Source of the DNA: Pseudomonadota bacterium
GTDB taxonomy: Bacteria; Desulfobacterota; Desulfovibrionia; Desulfovibrionales; Desulfovibrionaceae
Reading direction: 5' to 3'
NCBI GenBank assembly: GCA_023460395.1
Contig: JAEWQB010000014.1
Coordinates: forward strand, 62,001-126,000
Length of the DNA: 64,000 nucleotides
Part shown: positions 25,173 to 34,226 of the stretch, in pieces
Layout of the letters: each line of letters opens with the position of its first letter
Numbering within the stretch: position 1 is the stretch's first letter
Program-made: the position numbers and the translations under genes
Notes under the pieces: generated by a model
What the model was told of the DNA's origin: nothing
The model's input: the letters and a program-made list of their open reading frames with translations, nothing else
The model's database searches: none

Positions 25173-27059
25173 TTAGTCTACGAGGTTGGGGTTTTCCAGA
25201 ATTTGGTACATGATGCCGCCTTCGGCGTCGTCGGGAATGGGATTCCCTGTGGCGTAGCAAATGGTGGGCACTATGTCCGCCAACCAGCGCGGGCGTTCGT
25301 ACTTGAAGTTCTTTTTGATGTTGGGACCATGGAACAGGAGAATGTTCTTCAGGCTACCGCATCCCGATTCGCCTGTGGGGAAGCCGTATCCATGTTCCGC
25401 CATGTATTCGGGCTTCAGCGCGTACACAACGTCACCTGCCTGTGCGCCGCCCATGCCGAAGACGGTTGCGTCTTCTTTGCGCACGGCGAGAAGAACGGGC
25501 CGTTCTCCGGTTTCGGGGTGCTTGTAGTCGAGCAGAGCGTCGATAATTTGATCGCGCACTTTTTCATAGTCTTCGGCTTCCACAATGCCGCCGGGGTAGC
25601 GGTCTTTGAGGTTCACGTAAACGAACATGTAGCGCTGGGGAACAGCCAAAGACTTGGATACGTCCAGCACGTAGTTGTAGCCTTCGGATTCTTCGTATAT
25701 TTCCCAGTAATTGTCGCTGGTCTTAGGCTCGTAATGGCACAGCCCTTTGGCCTTTAGCGCTTCTGCGGTATTCAGGATGGGACCGATGGGAGTTGCCCCG
25801 TGGTCGGAGCACAGGCAGACGAGAGTCTCATCGCCAAAGATTTCCATCATTTTCCCAAGCATGCGGTCTTCGATCTGGTAGATTTTTCGTTCCATATCAA
25901 AGGCGCGGCGGCGGACTTCCTCGTTCTTGCTGTCCATTTCTCCCAGCCAGCCGTGGTAGAACCAGTCAATGGGATGGGAGTGCATGTAGAAGAGTTCCCA
26001 GTCGGCGTTTGCTTTGAGCAGGCTGGAAGCTACACGGATGAGCCAGTCGGAATGGAACTGGGCCAGTTCCACCACGCTGTCCATATCCAGAATGCCGTGC
26101 ATGAAGCCCACCAGGCCGATATCGTTAGCGATGACATCGTTGGAAAAGTCAATGTCACTGGCTGCCTCGGCGGGCGCTATGAATCCGCGATGTCCTGAAA
26201 TTCCGGTTACGTACAGTTTGAACTCTTCGGCATCATCCGAAAGCTCGATAAGCTTGCAACGGAAGGTGCCTTTTTCGTTGCGACCGTCTTCCTTCACCGT
26301 AAACGTGTGGACAACGGGGGCGCTCCACTGTCCTTTGGTGAGGGTGAAAAATGCCTTGGAGTAGTCTTTTTCCGGGCACAGGGCAAAGGTATCAAACCCA
26401 TCGTCGCCGCTTTCCCAACACAGACCGTACCATGTCTGGTTAGACAGGGGGAACATAGATTCCTTGAAGGGCATGTCCACAACAAATTCCAGCGGCTCAT
26501 CGCACTCTGGAAGGTTTTTCCAGTCGCGGGCCTTGTCGAAACTGGCCTGCACGCCCATGGGGAAGAAGTCGTTGGAGATAACGCTTTCGGAAGCCAGAAA
26601 TTCACGATGCGCGTTACCTTCTTCCATCCAGCGGGTTTCCGCGGGGGAAATGCCTTCGCCCATGACCATGACGCCATGCTTCATTTTGCTGGGCCATGCC
26701 ATGGGGTAGTTCACGACAACGCACTTTTTTCCGTCCTTGTCCCACCTGTCCCAAATGGTTTGGGCGGTAAGGATTTCGGAACCAAAGGCTTGCACTGTTT
26801 TCTTGTGTTCAAGGCTTCTGCCTTCAACATAGTAGTAATAGTCTTCCACACCATGGGTGCGCGGGTAGGCACCGGTGCAGATGGTCGCCCATGAAGGCGG
26901 GGTGACAGTGGGCAGGTTATAGCCCTCAGTCATATAGCTGCCCGATTCCATAAACTTTTTAAAGTTGGGCAGAGCGCCTTCAGCGATAAGAGCTTCAAGG
27001 CGTTTGGGAATGGCGCAGTCGAACCCCAAAAGGGCAGCGCGCTTGGCTTTGACAGTCAT
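25173..27059 (-). CDS. Alkaline-phosphatase-superfamily phosphodiesterase/nucleotide pyrophosphatase-like hydrolase
   Basis: A 628-residue protein without signal peptide. Superfamily motifs are LGFDCA (first metal ligand), LPTVTPPSWATICTGAYPRTHGV (Thr nucleophile), HPIDWFYHGW (Asp/His ligands) and LCSDHGATPIG (Asp-His). This is the type I phosphodiesterase layout. It probably hydrolyses a phosphate or phosphonate ester in the cytoplasm. It is next to a BCCT transporter and 11 kb from the choline locus, with CGACA-type palindromes upstream, so a choline-phosphoester substrate is an attractive but untested idea. Confidence 0.82.
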   Translation of the reverse strand: MTVKAKRAALLGFDCAIPKRLEALIAEGALPNFKKFMESGSYMTEGYNLPTVTPPSWATICTGAYPRTHGVEDYYYYVEGRSLEHKKTVQAFGSEILTAQTIWDRWDKDGKKCVVVNYPMAWPSKMKHGVMVMGEGISPAETRWMEEGNAHREFLASESVISNDFFPMGVQASFDKARDWKNLPECDEPLEFVVDMPFKESMFPLSNQTWYGLCWESGDDGFDTFALCPEKDYSKAFFTLTKGQWSAPVVHTFTVKEDGRNEKGTFRCKLIELSDDAEEFKLYVTGISGHRGFIAPAEAASDIDFSNDVIANDIGLVGFMHGILDMDSVVELAQFHSDWLIRVASSLLKANADWELFYMHSHPIDWFYHGWLGEMDSKNEEVRRRAFDMERKIYQIEDRMLGKMMEIFGDETLVCLCSDHGATPIGPILNTAEALKAKGLCHYEPKTSDNYWEIYEESEGYNYVLDVSKSLAVPQRYMFVYVNLKDRYPGGIVEAEDYEKVRDQIIDALLDYKHPETGERPVLLAVRKEDATVFGMGGAQAGDVVYALKPEYMAEHGYGFPTGESGCGSLKNILLFHGPNIKKNFKYERPRWLADIVPTICYATGNPIPDDAEGGIMYQILENPNLVD

Positions 27060-27204
27060 GTTCTGACTCCTCTCTGGTTATGAAAAAGCGCCTGAGCGCA
27101 CGTCCAGCTGCACGGAGAGTTACAAAAACGGTGCCATTCTCACATTGGTGCGGGTTTTGTTATGCGGGTGACGAATTGCACATGGCGGGAGTGGATGAAA
27201 GAGG

Positions 27205-27218
27205 CGACACGGTTGTCC
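27205..27218. promoter_or_regulatory. CGACA-type palindrome, copy 1
   Basis: CGACACGGTTGTCC, one mismatch from CGACA-N4-TGTCG, 146 bp upstream of the hydrolase start. Confidence 0.5.
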
Positions 27219-27314
27219 TGTGCGTCGTGTTTTTTCCGTTTTTCCACCTGTTTTGTGAATATTTTCTCTTTATAAAACCAGCTTTCATAGTGAGATAGGA
27301 CGTTGCGCACACTG

Positions 27315-27328
27315 CGACATCTCTGACG
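27315..27328. promoter_or_regulatory. CGACA-type palindrome, copy 2
   Basis: CGACATCTCTGACG, one mismatch in the right arm; the same TGACG variant recurs in copies 3 and 8. Confidence 0.5.
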
Positions 27329-27616
27329 TTTGCGGTCAGAAAACGGCTTGATCCTCCGGGAAGCTGCGGAGATGCGTTGGAAGTCGCACGTCGCACATCG
27401 TTTCAGAATGGTTCCGTGCGATGTTGCAATCTTGTGCGGCAGATGAAACATACAGTTGGCTTGTGAAGAGAGCCACAAGAGGGATGACTGCGTGAAGCGG
27501 GTGTTTTAAGGCGTATCACACCAGAGAGGAAACGGCGGCATGTGGCCTTGTCATATGAAGCGCCGTAACACTGGATAATTCCTTGCCGCATCAGGCGGGC
27601 TTCGGTAATCGGGAGG

Positions 27617-27630
27617 CGACATCGCTGACG
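27617..27630. promoter_or_regulatory. CGACA-type palindrome, copy 3 (BCCT upstream site)
   Basis: CGACATCGCTGACG, about 95 bp upstream of the -24/-12 promoter of the BCCT gene, a typical enhancer distance. Confidence 0.6.
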
Positions 27631-27716
27631 TTATGAGTGCGTTGCGTGTGCCATATTCGCAACGCGGTGGTGCCACTATGGCGGGAGAGTAGGGATTGTG
27701 GTGGTATTTGTGAATA

Positions 27717-27733
27717 ACGGCACAAATCGTGCA
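27717..27733 (+). promoter_or_regulatory. sigma-54 promoter of the BCCT transporter gene
   Basis: ACGGCACAAATCGTGCA has GG and GC 12 bases apart and keeps GGCAC and TGCA of the consensus; the T before GG is replaced by C. The predicted start is near 27745. Confidence 0.6.
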
Positions 27734-27882
27734 CAGAGGGAGCAGCATCGCAGGAGACGTTCGTCCAGCTGAGCAACCCTGAGGAAGATGCGAGCCGACT
27801 ATGGCGGCTTTTACTTATAGATGTTTACGCCGCCAAAAACGGACAGCCCCCCGAACAATCCTTACTTGAGGAGCTGACACGT

Positions 27883-29436
27883 ATGCCTACGACACATACG
27901 GATCAAAAAGCTGATCTCCGCCCTGATAAAAAAATTCTTATCCCTGCAACAGTAATTCTGATTGTTATTATTGCCTGCTCCATTCTGTTTACGAAAACGT
28001 GCGAGCAGGTTTTGGCTGCGACGTACGCTGTTTTCACCCACACCACGGGAACGTGGTATTTGTGGGTAACTGTTCTCATGATGTTCCTCTCCGTGTATTT
28101 TATGCTCAGTCGCTATGGGGAAATTAAATTCGGCGAACCTGACGAAAAACCAGAGTTTAACAACTATTCTTGGATAGCCATGATGTTCTGCTCCGGTGTT
28201 GCTGGCGCGGTGATGTTCTGGTCCATCGTGGAACCGCTGTTTAACTTGGCGTATCCCCCCATGTTTGCGGAGTCGCTTTCGCGGGAATCGTATGAGTGGG
28301 CCATGTCGTATGTGCTGCTGCACTGGGGACCAGTGACATGGCCGTGGTATATGGTAACCGCTTTGCCGATCTGTTATATGTTTTATAAGCGGAAAAAACC
28401 CGTGCTGCGCATCAGCACGGCTGCGGAACCGATTTTAGGGCATCGTGCCAATGGTGGTTTGGGTAAAGCTATCGAAGTCTTCTTTATTGTCGGCCTTATG
28501 TTCTCCAATGCCGCTGTTATGGGAGTTTCCGTTCCTATCGTGAACCACGCCCTTGCAGCCACTCTGGGCATTGAGCCGAGTTTTACAATAGAATTAATCG
28601 TATTGGGTGTGAGTGCGATAATCTTCACCACGTCTGTTTCTCTGGGGTTGAAAAAAGGTATTAAGATTCTGTCCGATGCCAATGTGGTTATCGCATTATC
28701 CATGGTTGCCTTTTGTTTTGTTGTTGGTCCCACCGTGTTCATCGTGGATAACTTCACAAGTTCTTTCGGGCACATGCTGAACAACTTCTTCGGTATGATT
28801 TTCTGGACCGACCCGTACACCAAGGGCTCCTTCCCTCAGGACTGGACCATCTTTTATGCTTTGTGGATGGCCTCGTATGGTCCGTTCATGGGCTTGTTTA
28901 TCGCCCGTATTTCCCGTGGACGCACCGTGCGTCAGGTTGTGGGTATGGGGCTGGCTGGCGGCATTGCCGGGTCGTACATGATCCACGCTGTGTTCGGCGG
29001 ATACACCCTTTTCGCTCAGTTGAACGGCGTGGTGGATGCCGTGGGCATACTGAATGCAAGTGGTGGTCCCGCCGCATTGGTCGCCGTGCTGAATTCACTG
29101 CCGGCGGGGCATCTGGTGCTCGTGGGATACTGCATATTCTCCACGGTGTTCCTCGCTACCAGTGTGGACTCGTGCGCGTATGTTATTTCCTGCTCGGCAA
29201 CGACGCGTCTGGCTCCGGGGTCCGAACCGACATGCGCTCACCGCTTCTATTGGGCGGCTATTCAGGCGGGGCTGGCCCTTGCCGCTATCACTATGGGCGG
29301 GCTTGGGCCTGTGCGTGTGTTCGCCAATTTCTCTGGCGCGCTTATGCTCATTCCCATCGCCTTTGTGGTGCTGGCATGGTTCAAAATGGTGCGTGAAGAC
29401 AAGGCGCTTAAGCATCTCTGCTCTTCCAATGACTAA
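27883..29436 (+). CDS. BCCT-family betaine/choline/carnitine transporter
   Basis: The 517-residue protein has about twelve membrane helices and the BCCT signatures MMFCSGVAGAVMFWSIVEP and DWTIFYALWMASYGPFMGLFIARISRGRTVRQ. In the Trp box, two aromatic positions found in BetP are changed (W374 position to Met, W377 position to Tyr), so glycine betaine may not be the substrate. A sigma-54 promoter and a CGACA-type palindrome upstream link it to the cut locus, which makes choline uptake the best guess. The termini are short, so osmotic sensing as in BetP is unlikely. Confidence 0.88.
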   Translation: MPTTHTDQKADLRPDKKILIPATVILIVIIACSILFTKTCEQVLAATYAVFTHTTGTWYLWVTVLMMFLSVYFMLSRYGEIKFGEPDEKPEFNNYSWIAMMFCSGVAGAVMFWSIVEPLFNLAYPPMFAESLSRESYEWAMSYVLLHWGPVTWPWYMVTALPICYMFYKRKKPVLRISTAAEPILGHRANGGLGKAIEVFFIVGLMFSNAAVMGVSVPIVNHALAATLGIEPSFTIELIVLGVSAIIFTTSVSLGLKKGIKILSDANVVIALSMVAFCFVVGPTVFIVDNFTSSFGHMLNNFFGMIFWTDPYTKGSFPQDWTIFYALWMASYGPFMGLFIARISRGRTVRQVVGMGLAGGIAGSYMIHAVFGGYTLFAQLNGVVDAVGILNASGGPAALVAVLNSLPAGHLVLVGYCIFSTVFLATSVDSCAYVISCSATTRLAPGSEPTCAHRFYWAAIQAGLALAAITMGGLGPVRVFANFSGALMLIPIAFVVLAWFKMVREDKALKHLCSSND

Positions 29437-29517
29437 TGAAACGCGAAGTCCCGCTGGGGGAGCGGTTTCCGGTCCTTTGGACGGGGCGTAGCGCTGAAAT
29501 GTTCTGAGGTAAGTAAA

Positions 29518-29558
29518 AGGGCCGATATGGTGGATCACCGTATCGGCCCTGTTTCTTT
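29518..29558. terminator. bidirectional terminator between BCCT and activator genes
   Basis: AGGGCCGATA and TATCGGCCCT pair around a 13-nt loop, followed by GTTTCTTT. It serves two convergent genes. Confidence 0.8.
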
Positions 29559-29713
29559 GCTAATGCGCTTTTGCGGATAATTTTTTTGCGAATCTGCTGG
29601 TGAATATGGGGGAAGCTCGGAATGCGCGGGCGCAGCGGATTTGTGGCACCAAGCATACCCTTTTCCATAACATTTATCCGGGGGGAAGGCGGTAGCCAGT
29701 TCGGAACAATTTC

Positions 29714-31225
29714 TCAAGCGCGCGGATGGCGGCCTATGCTGTATTTTTTTAGCTTCCGTTGCAACGTGCGGATAGTAACACCAAGTACGGACGCTGTTTG
29801 ACCTTTCTTCCAGTTATTTTGTTCCAAAGCGAGTAGAATTCGTTGGCGTTCAATTTTATCTTTAGCATCTGCGAGCGAGGCGTCCGAAAGCAAGTGCCCG
29901 TATACTGGGTTTTGCCGGGTGCTCGCCGTTTGAGGATGCGCTTGGGGGTCAACCACGAGAGGTTGTGAGGTGGAGTTTTCGTCCATGGAAGGGGCCATGG
30001 GCATAAAGTCGAAGATGTCCGGGCAGGAGGGCCTTGTTCCCAGCACTAGCTCGCCAAAAGCCCAATAGTTTTCAAGCGTGTTTTGCAGTTCGCGCACGTT
30101 GCCGGGCCAACAGTGTTTGATGAGTTTTTGCATTACCGTTTTAGGAAGCTGTTTGGAAATGCCCTTGCGTCTCGCATAGTCATCAACCAGTAAGGGGATA
30201 TCTTCCCGGCGTTCGCGTAGTGGGGGAAGCACTATGGGGAGCACGTGGATGCGATAAAAGAAGTCCGCACGCATGGCTTTCTTTTTTACCAGATCACTTA
30301 AATTCTGATTGGTGGCTGAAATAAGCCGAAAGTTGGAGGTTCGCACCTCGTTGGACCCCACAGGGGTGTACGACTTTCCTTCCAGCGCACGCAGGAGCTT
30401 TACTTGAAGATTGAGGGGGAGGTCGGCTATTTCATCTAGAAACAGGGTGCCGTCGTCCGCAGCGGCAAGATACCCCGGCCGACTGGAGGTGGCTCCAGAA
30501 AAAGCTCCTTTAATATGTCCGAAAAATTCACTTTCCAGTAGCTGATCCGGGATTGCCGCGCAGTTGACGGGGATATACCGCCCCTTCACGCAGGACATTT
30601 CATGTATCGTTTGGGCCGCAAGATCTTTGCCTACCCCCGTCTCGCCGTACAAGATAACGCTCATGTCGGTTTTAGCCGCTTTGATCATAAGGCCATACAC
30701 TTTCTGCATGGCCTCGCTGGTTCCAATAATACGGCTTAGTCCGGTAGGGCAGGAAGGGGCGGGACGCAGAAGGTTGTTTTCCTGCTTCAGGCGTATTTCT
30801 TTAGACTTTTGGGCAGTCACATCCATTATGATGCCCTCCACGAAAACACAGTTCCCGTCTTTGTCAAATGCGCCTTCTCCCTGATCCCAAATCCAGCGGA
30901 TTTCGTCGGAAGGCAGGCGTACCCGGTAAAACATTTCATAGCTTTTATGCTGGGCAATGGCTTCGTGGATGACTTTGCGCATAGACGCCAAGTCCTCTTC
31001 ATAGGTCATGCGCTCCACGATATTCGTGGGGTTGCTCATGACTTCATCCACCGTCATACCGAGAATTTTTTCACAACCCTTGCTCGTGAATACCATCTGG
31101 AATTCGTTATTGCCCTCCACCATGCAGCGATAGGCCATTCCCGGCAGATGGTTCAGCAACCGGCTGTGGCTTGCTTCCACTTCTGTAAGGCGTTGCTTCA
31201 GGTTTTCGTATGTTTTTTGTTCCAC
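29714..31225 (-). CDS. sigma-54-dependent activator with PAS sensor domain
   Basis: The 503-residue protein has a PAS/PAC domain (about residues 20-140, SKGCEKILGMTVDEVM... WDQGEGAFDKDGNCVFVEG), an AAA+ domain with GETGVGKD and the functional variant GAFSGA, and a Fis-type helix-turn-helix (KKGQTASVLGVTIRTLQRKL). A GTG start at 31225 was chosen because AGGGGGAACCAC precedes it; upstream ATGs lack this signal. It is divergent from the OsmC operon, and two exact CGACA-N4-TGTCG palindromes lie between them, so it is the prime candidate to bind that motif. The PAS domain may sense choline or a related ligand (inference). Confidence 0.88.
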   Translation of the reverse strand: MEQKTYENLKQRLTEVEASHSRLLNHLPGMAYRCMVEGNNEFQMVFTSKGCEKILGMTVDEVMSNPTNIVERMTYEEDLASMRKVIHEAIAQHKSYEMFYRVRLPSDEIRWIWDQGEGAFDKDGNCVFVEGIIMDVTAQKSKEIRLKQENNLLRPAPSCPTGLSRIIGTSEAMQKVYGLMIKAAKTDMSVILYGETGVGKDLAAQTIHEMSCVKGRYIPVNCAAIPDQLLESEFFGHIKGAFSGATSSRPGYLAAADDGTLFLDEIADLPLNLQVKLLRALEGKSYTPVGSNEVRTSNFRLISATNQNLSDLVKKKAMRADFFYRIHVLPIVLPPLRERREDIPLLVDDYARRKGISKQLPKTVMQKLIKHCWPGNVRELQNTLENYWAFGELVLGTRPSCPDIFDFMPMAPSMDENSTSQPLVVDPQAHPQTASTRQNPVYGHLLSDASLADAKDKIERQRILLALEQNNWKKGQTASVLGVTIRTLQRKLKKYSIGRHPRA

Positions 31226-31386
31226 GTGGTTCCCCCTAGTAGATTGGTCTGCAAACACGACATGCATATAACGCGCCTTTTGCGTGACAGCTTTGTCACT
31301 TTGGTAACCCGCTGATATAACAATGGTTCGTGTGTTGCGGAACACTCCGGGGTGTAAAGGGCAAACTGCAAATGAGAAGAAAATCA

Positions 31387-31400
31387 CGACATGGGTGTCG
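31387..31400. promoter_or_regulatory. CGACA-N4-TGTCG palindrome, copy 4
   Basis: CGACATGGGTGTCG, exact arms. It is 73 bp (about seven helical turns) from copy 5 in the activator/OsmC intergenic region. Confidence 0.7.
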
Positions 31401-31459
31401 CTATATATTCATAATTGGGGTCCGCGTAGTTGGCAATATCATCCCCGTGGGAAACCTTG

Positions 31460-31473
31460 CGACAGACGTGTCG
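31460..31473. promoter_or_regulatory. CGACA-N4-TGTCG palindrome, copy 5
   Basis: CGACAGACGTGTCG, exact arms, about 93 bp upstream of the -24/-12 promoter of the OsmC operon. Confidence 0.7.
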
Positions 31474-31558
31474 TTTCAGATGGAGTTTTATCTTATTTGG
31501 GTCAAGGACAAATGTTATATTTTATTATAATATTTTGTTTTTGTTGTATTTTTATTTG

Positions 31559-31575
31559 TTGGTACAGAGCGTGCT
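31559..31575 (+). promoter_or_regulatory. sigma-54 promoter of the OsmC/Lpd/GcvH operon
   Basis: TTGGTACAGAGCGTGCT keeps TGG, AC, TGC and the 12-base GG-GC spacing. It is preceded by an AT-rich stretch that could bend or bind IHF. The predicted start is near 31587. Confidence 0.75.
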
Positions 31576-31626
31576 TTTTGGCGGGGCATGGGCAGGCATG
31601 TCCAAATATTCACGAGGGAGATATCC

Positions 31627-32052
31627 ATGGCCACAATCAATGTTAGCTATGACCGCGAAGGTGAAAAGCAGACTATTCACACAGGCTCGTCCATTTTGGG
31701 TGAACTTGATATTAACTATGACGGAGTTCCAGAGGAAGAGCGCGGGGGCACAGCCAAGCAGCTGTTGGCATCTTCCGCGCTGTACTGTTTCTGCGGAGCG
31801 TTGGGGAAGGCACTGGAAACCCGTGGCGCGAAGTACGAACGTATTTCCGGGACGGCTACGCTTGAAACCGGGCTGGATGAAAAAAAACGCGCCCGCGTGA
31901 TTGGCATTGCCTTGGATGTGACGGTGGTTATGGACGAGGAATTTGAGTTTATTTTTGACCGTGTGGAAAAAATTATGCAGCAGGGCTGCCTTGTCACCGC
32001 TTCGTTGCATGCCGCCTTCCCGGTCACGTACAAGCTGCATCACGAATACTAA
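31627..32052 (+). CDS. OsmC-family protein
   Basis: A 141-residue OsmC/Ohr-like protein with the two conserved Cys regions, SALYCFCGAL and QQGCLVTASL. The start at 31627 is preceded by GAGGGAGATATCC. OsmC/Ohr proteins reduce hydroperoxides, and Ohr types use lipoylated protein plus dihydrolipoamide dehydrogenase as reductant. The next two genes encode exactly those, so the three may form one thiol-peroxidase system. Confidence 0.82.
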   Translation: MATINVSYDREGEKQTIHTGSSILGELDINYDGVPEEERGGTAKQLLASSALYCFCGALGKALETRGAKYERISGTATLETGLDEKKRARVIGIALDVTVVMDEEFEFIFDRVEKIMQQGCLVTASLHAAFPVTYKLHHEY

Positions 32053-32099
32053 TAGGCGTTATGGCGCATTACGAACCGAGTAAGCAAACTGGAGAAGCA

Positions 32100-33518
32100 A
32101 TGCCATCTATTACGATCATAGGTGCGGGGCCGGGCGGTTACATTGCCGCGTTTGACGCGGCTCGCCGTGGCGCTGCTGTCACATTGGTTGAAAAGGCCGG
32201 AATTGGCGGTACCTGCCTGAATTCCGGGTGTATTCCCACCAAGACCATTAAGGCTTCCGCCGAGGCGCTGGAAACTGCGGGGCGCCTTGCCGAATTTGGC
32301 ATTGTCACGGCGGAAGGCGGGCAGACCCGTTTTCAGGCGGATATGCCCGCGATTGTGGCCCGTAAGGAACGGGTGCGGAAAGTGCTGTGCGGCGGGTTGG
32401 AAAAAACGTGCGCTACGCTGAAGATACGGCTCGTTCGCGGTGCTGCGGAATTGGCACCCGGACGTACCGTGCGTGTGCATACTGGAGAGGGAACAGAGGA
32501 GATCGCAGGCGACGCGGTCATTATCGCCACTGGCTCCAAAACGCTTGATCTTCCTTCGTTACCCGTGGACCACCAGTACATTATCAATAGTGACGATGCG
32601 TTGAATTTATCCCACGTGCCCGCGCGGATGATTATTGTCGGCGGTGGCGTTATCGGCTGTGAGCTGGCCTTTATTTTCCGTGCCTTCGGAGCAGATGTGA
32701 CTGTTGTGGAAGGCCTGAACCGACTTTTGCCTATTCCTTCCGTGGACGAGGAGATGAGCCGTCTGCTCCAGCGCGAAGCTAAAAAGCATGGCATACGTGT
32801 GGAACTGGCTAAAACCGTGAAAAGCGCTAGCGTGCAGGAAGGGAAAGTAACCTGCGTATTAGGCCCTTCTCCATTTGTGCCGGGAGCGACAGGTGCCGAC
32901 ACCTCCCTTGAGACGGATGTGGTCCTTGTCGCTGTGGGCCGCGTGCCCAATAGTGACGGCCTGAAGTTAGCCGAAGCCGGAGTGAGCACCGACGCGCGGG
33001 GCTGGATACAGGCCGATCAGGGCATGCGCACCGCGGCGGAAGGCGTGTACGCTATAGGCGATGCGCTGGGACCGGCACGCGTCATGCTGGCCCACGTGGC
33101 ATCTGCCGAAGGGCTGTGCGCCGTGGCGAATTGTTTTGGTGAAGACCGCAGTCTGGACTATGGCGTGATTCCCGCAGGCATTTTCACCTCGCCGGAAATC
33201 GGTACGGTGGGACTCTCGGAAGCAGAGGCCGAAAAGCAGGGTATCGCCGTGCGCGCGCAGATTTTCCAGTTCCGGGAACTGGGCAAGGCGCAGGCTATGG
33301 GCGAACTGCCGGGCATGTTCAAACTTATCTGCGAAAAGCAGAGTGGCAAGGTGGTGGGTGCCCATATTGCTGGGGCGCACGCCACGGACCTTATCGCGGA
33401 AGTCGCGTTGGCTATGCAGCAGGGGCTTACCGCAGCGGATATTGCCCACACCATCCATGCTCACCCCACACTGGCGGAAGGGGTGTACGAAGTAGCTGAA
33501 GGGTGGCTGCGCGGGTAG
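32100..33518 (+). CDS. lpd: Dihydrolipoamide dehydrogenase
   Basis: The 472-residue flavoprotein has the FAD motif IGAGPGGYIA at the N-terminus, the redox disulfide GGTCLNSGCIPTK, a central NAD motif GGGVIGCELAF, and the C-terminal HAHPTLAEGVYE His-Glu pair. It oxidises dihydrolipoyl groups with NAD+ or reduces lipoyl groups in reverse. GGAGAAGCA precedes the start at 32100; an ATG 39 bases upstream lacks a good signal. No 2-oxoacid dehydrogenase genes are present, so its partner is probably the GcvH-like protein that follows. Confidence 0.93.
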   Translation: MPSITIIGAGPGGYIAAFDAARRGAAVTLVEKAGIGGTCLNSGCIPTKTIKASAEALETAGRLAEFGIVTAEGGQTRFQADMPAIVARKERVRKVLCGGLEKTCATLKIRLVRGAAELAPGRTVRVHTGEGTEEIAGDAVIIATGSKTLDLPSLPVDHQYIINSDDALNLSHVPARMIIVGGGVIGCELAFIFRAFGADVTVVEGLNRLLPIPSVDEEMSRLLQREAKKHGIRVELAKTVKSASVQEGKVTCVLGPSPFVPGATGADTSLETDVVLVAVGRVPNSDGLKLAEAGVSTDARGWIQADQGMRTAAEGVYAIGDALGPARVMLAHVASAEGLCAVANCFGEDRSLDYGVIPAGIFTSPEIGTVGLSEAEAEKQGIAVRAQIFQFRELGKAQAMGELPGMFKLICEKQSGKVVGAHIAGAHATDLIAEVALAMQQGLTAADIAHTIHAHPTLAEGVYEVAEGWLRG

Positions 33519-33566
33519 AAACCGCCTTTAATCCCGCGCGAAGAGTGTGGGCACAAGGATGATAGT

Positions 33567-33950
33567 ATGAGTGAACTGACTTTTCCTAACGGCCTGTTGT
33601 ATCACCCTGAGCACACATGGGTACGCCTTGCCGCTGACGGCACGGCCCTTGTGGGAATTACCGACTTCGCGCAGGAACAACTGGGCGAAGTGGCTTTTGT
33701 GGACTTGCCCTCAGCGGGAGCGCAATTTGAAGCGGGAATGGAATTCGGCACAGTGGAATCCATCAAGGCCGTCAGCAGTCTGCACATGCCCATTACCGGC
33801 GTGGTCACTGAAGTGAACGACGCGCTGGACCCCTCGCAGGTGAATACGTCTCCGTATGAAGAAGGCTGGATGCTGCGCATTACGGTGGCGGAAGGCGCTG
33901 ATAGATCACAATTACTGACCCCTGAACAGTACGAAGCCCAACTCGGATAG
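33567..33950 (+). CDS. GcvH-like lipoyl carrier protein
   Basis: A 127-residue GcvH-type protein. The lipoylation site is K67 in VESIKAVSSLH, and YHPEHTWV and YEEGWMLRI are the family ends. gcvT and gcvP are not in the window, so it may not serve glycine cleavage here. With OsmC and Lpd in one operon, it is a good candidate for a lipoyl electron carrier. It ends the operon before a strong terminator. Confidence 0.88.
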   Translation: MSELTFPNGLLYHPEHTWVRLAADGTALVGITDFAQEQLGEVAFVDLPSAGAQFEAGMEFGTVESIKAVSSLHMPITGVVTEVNDALDPSQVNTSPYEEGWMLRITVAEGADRSQLLTPEQYEAQLG

Positions 33951-34017
33951 AGTGTACTCTCAGGTCTCCCGGATTCACCCATAGGCTGGACCCACCCTCC
34001 TGTGGGGGGACCGATGC

Positions 34018-34053
34018 AAAAGGCGATTTCCCAATGCGGGAAGTCGCCTTTTT
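34018..34053 (+). terminator. terminator of the OsmC/Lpd/GcvH operon
   Basis: AAAAGGCGATTTCCC pairs with GGGAAGTCGCCTTTTT (one G-U pair) around AATGC, with a U tract. Confidence 0.9.
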
Positions 34054-34082
34054 GTATTGTCCCGTTTTGTTGTTTTGGGGTG

Positions 34083-34096
34083 CGTCATTTATGTCG
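34083..34096. promoter_or_regulatory. CGACA-type palindrome, copy 6
   Basis: CGTCATTTATGTCG, one mismatch in the left arm. It is 66 bp from copy 7 in the EamA upstream region. Confidence 0.5.
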
Positions 34097-34148
34097 CATG
34101 TGAAATAGCGTGGCAGTAGGCGTCATGGCCTTTTAAAAAGTTGTATGG

Positions 34149-34162
34149 CGACATCTGTGTCG
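34149..34162. promoter_or_regulatory. CGACA-N4-TGTCG palindrome, copy 7
   Basis: CGACATCTGTGTCG with exact arms, extendable to GCGAC/GTCGC. It is about 72 bp upstream of the EamA -24/-12 promoter. Confidence 0.7.
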
Positions 34163-34226
34163 CTGAAAGTGGTGCCGCATAGATGCGGTGTTCTGTTCTG
34201 TATAGGAAATTCAACAGGATAAGTGA

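Larger units (their letters stand above)
27060..27882. other. 823-bp divergent regulatory region before hydrolase and BCCT genes
   Basis: This region carries three copies of the CGACA-N4-TGTCG-type palindrome (each with one mismatch), a sigma-54 promoter facing the BCCT gene, and an inverted repeat GCGTTGCG/CGCAACGC at 27639-27665 between the third palindrome and that promoter. No strict -24/-12 promoter was found facing the hydrolase gene. No coding sequence is supported. Confidence 0.6.

Noticed and set aside
31577..31592. Second -24/-12 promoter TGGCGGGGCATGGGCA before the OsmC gene
   Set aside because: The spacing fits but the elements are poor, and the site at 31559-31575 is much better.
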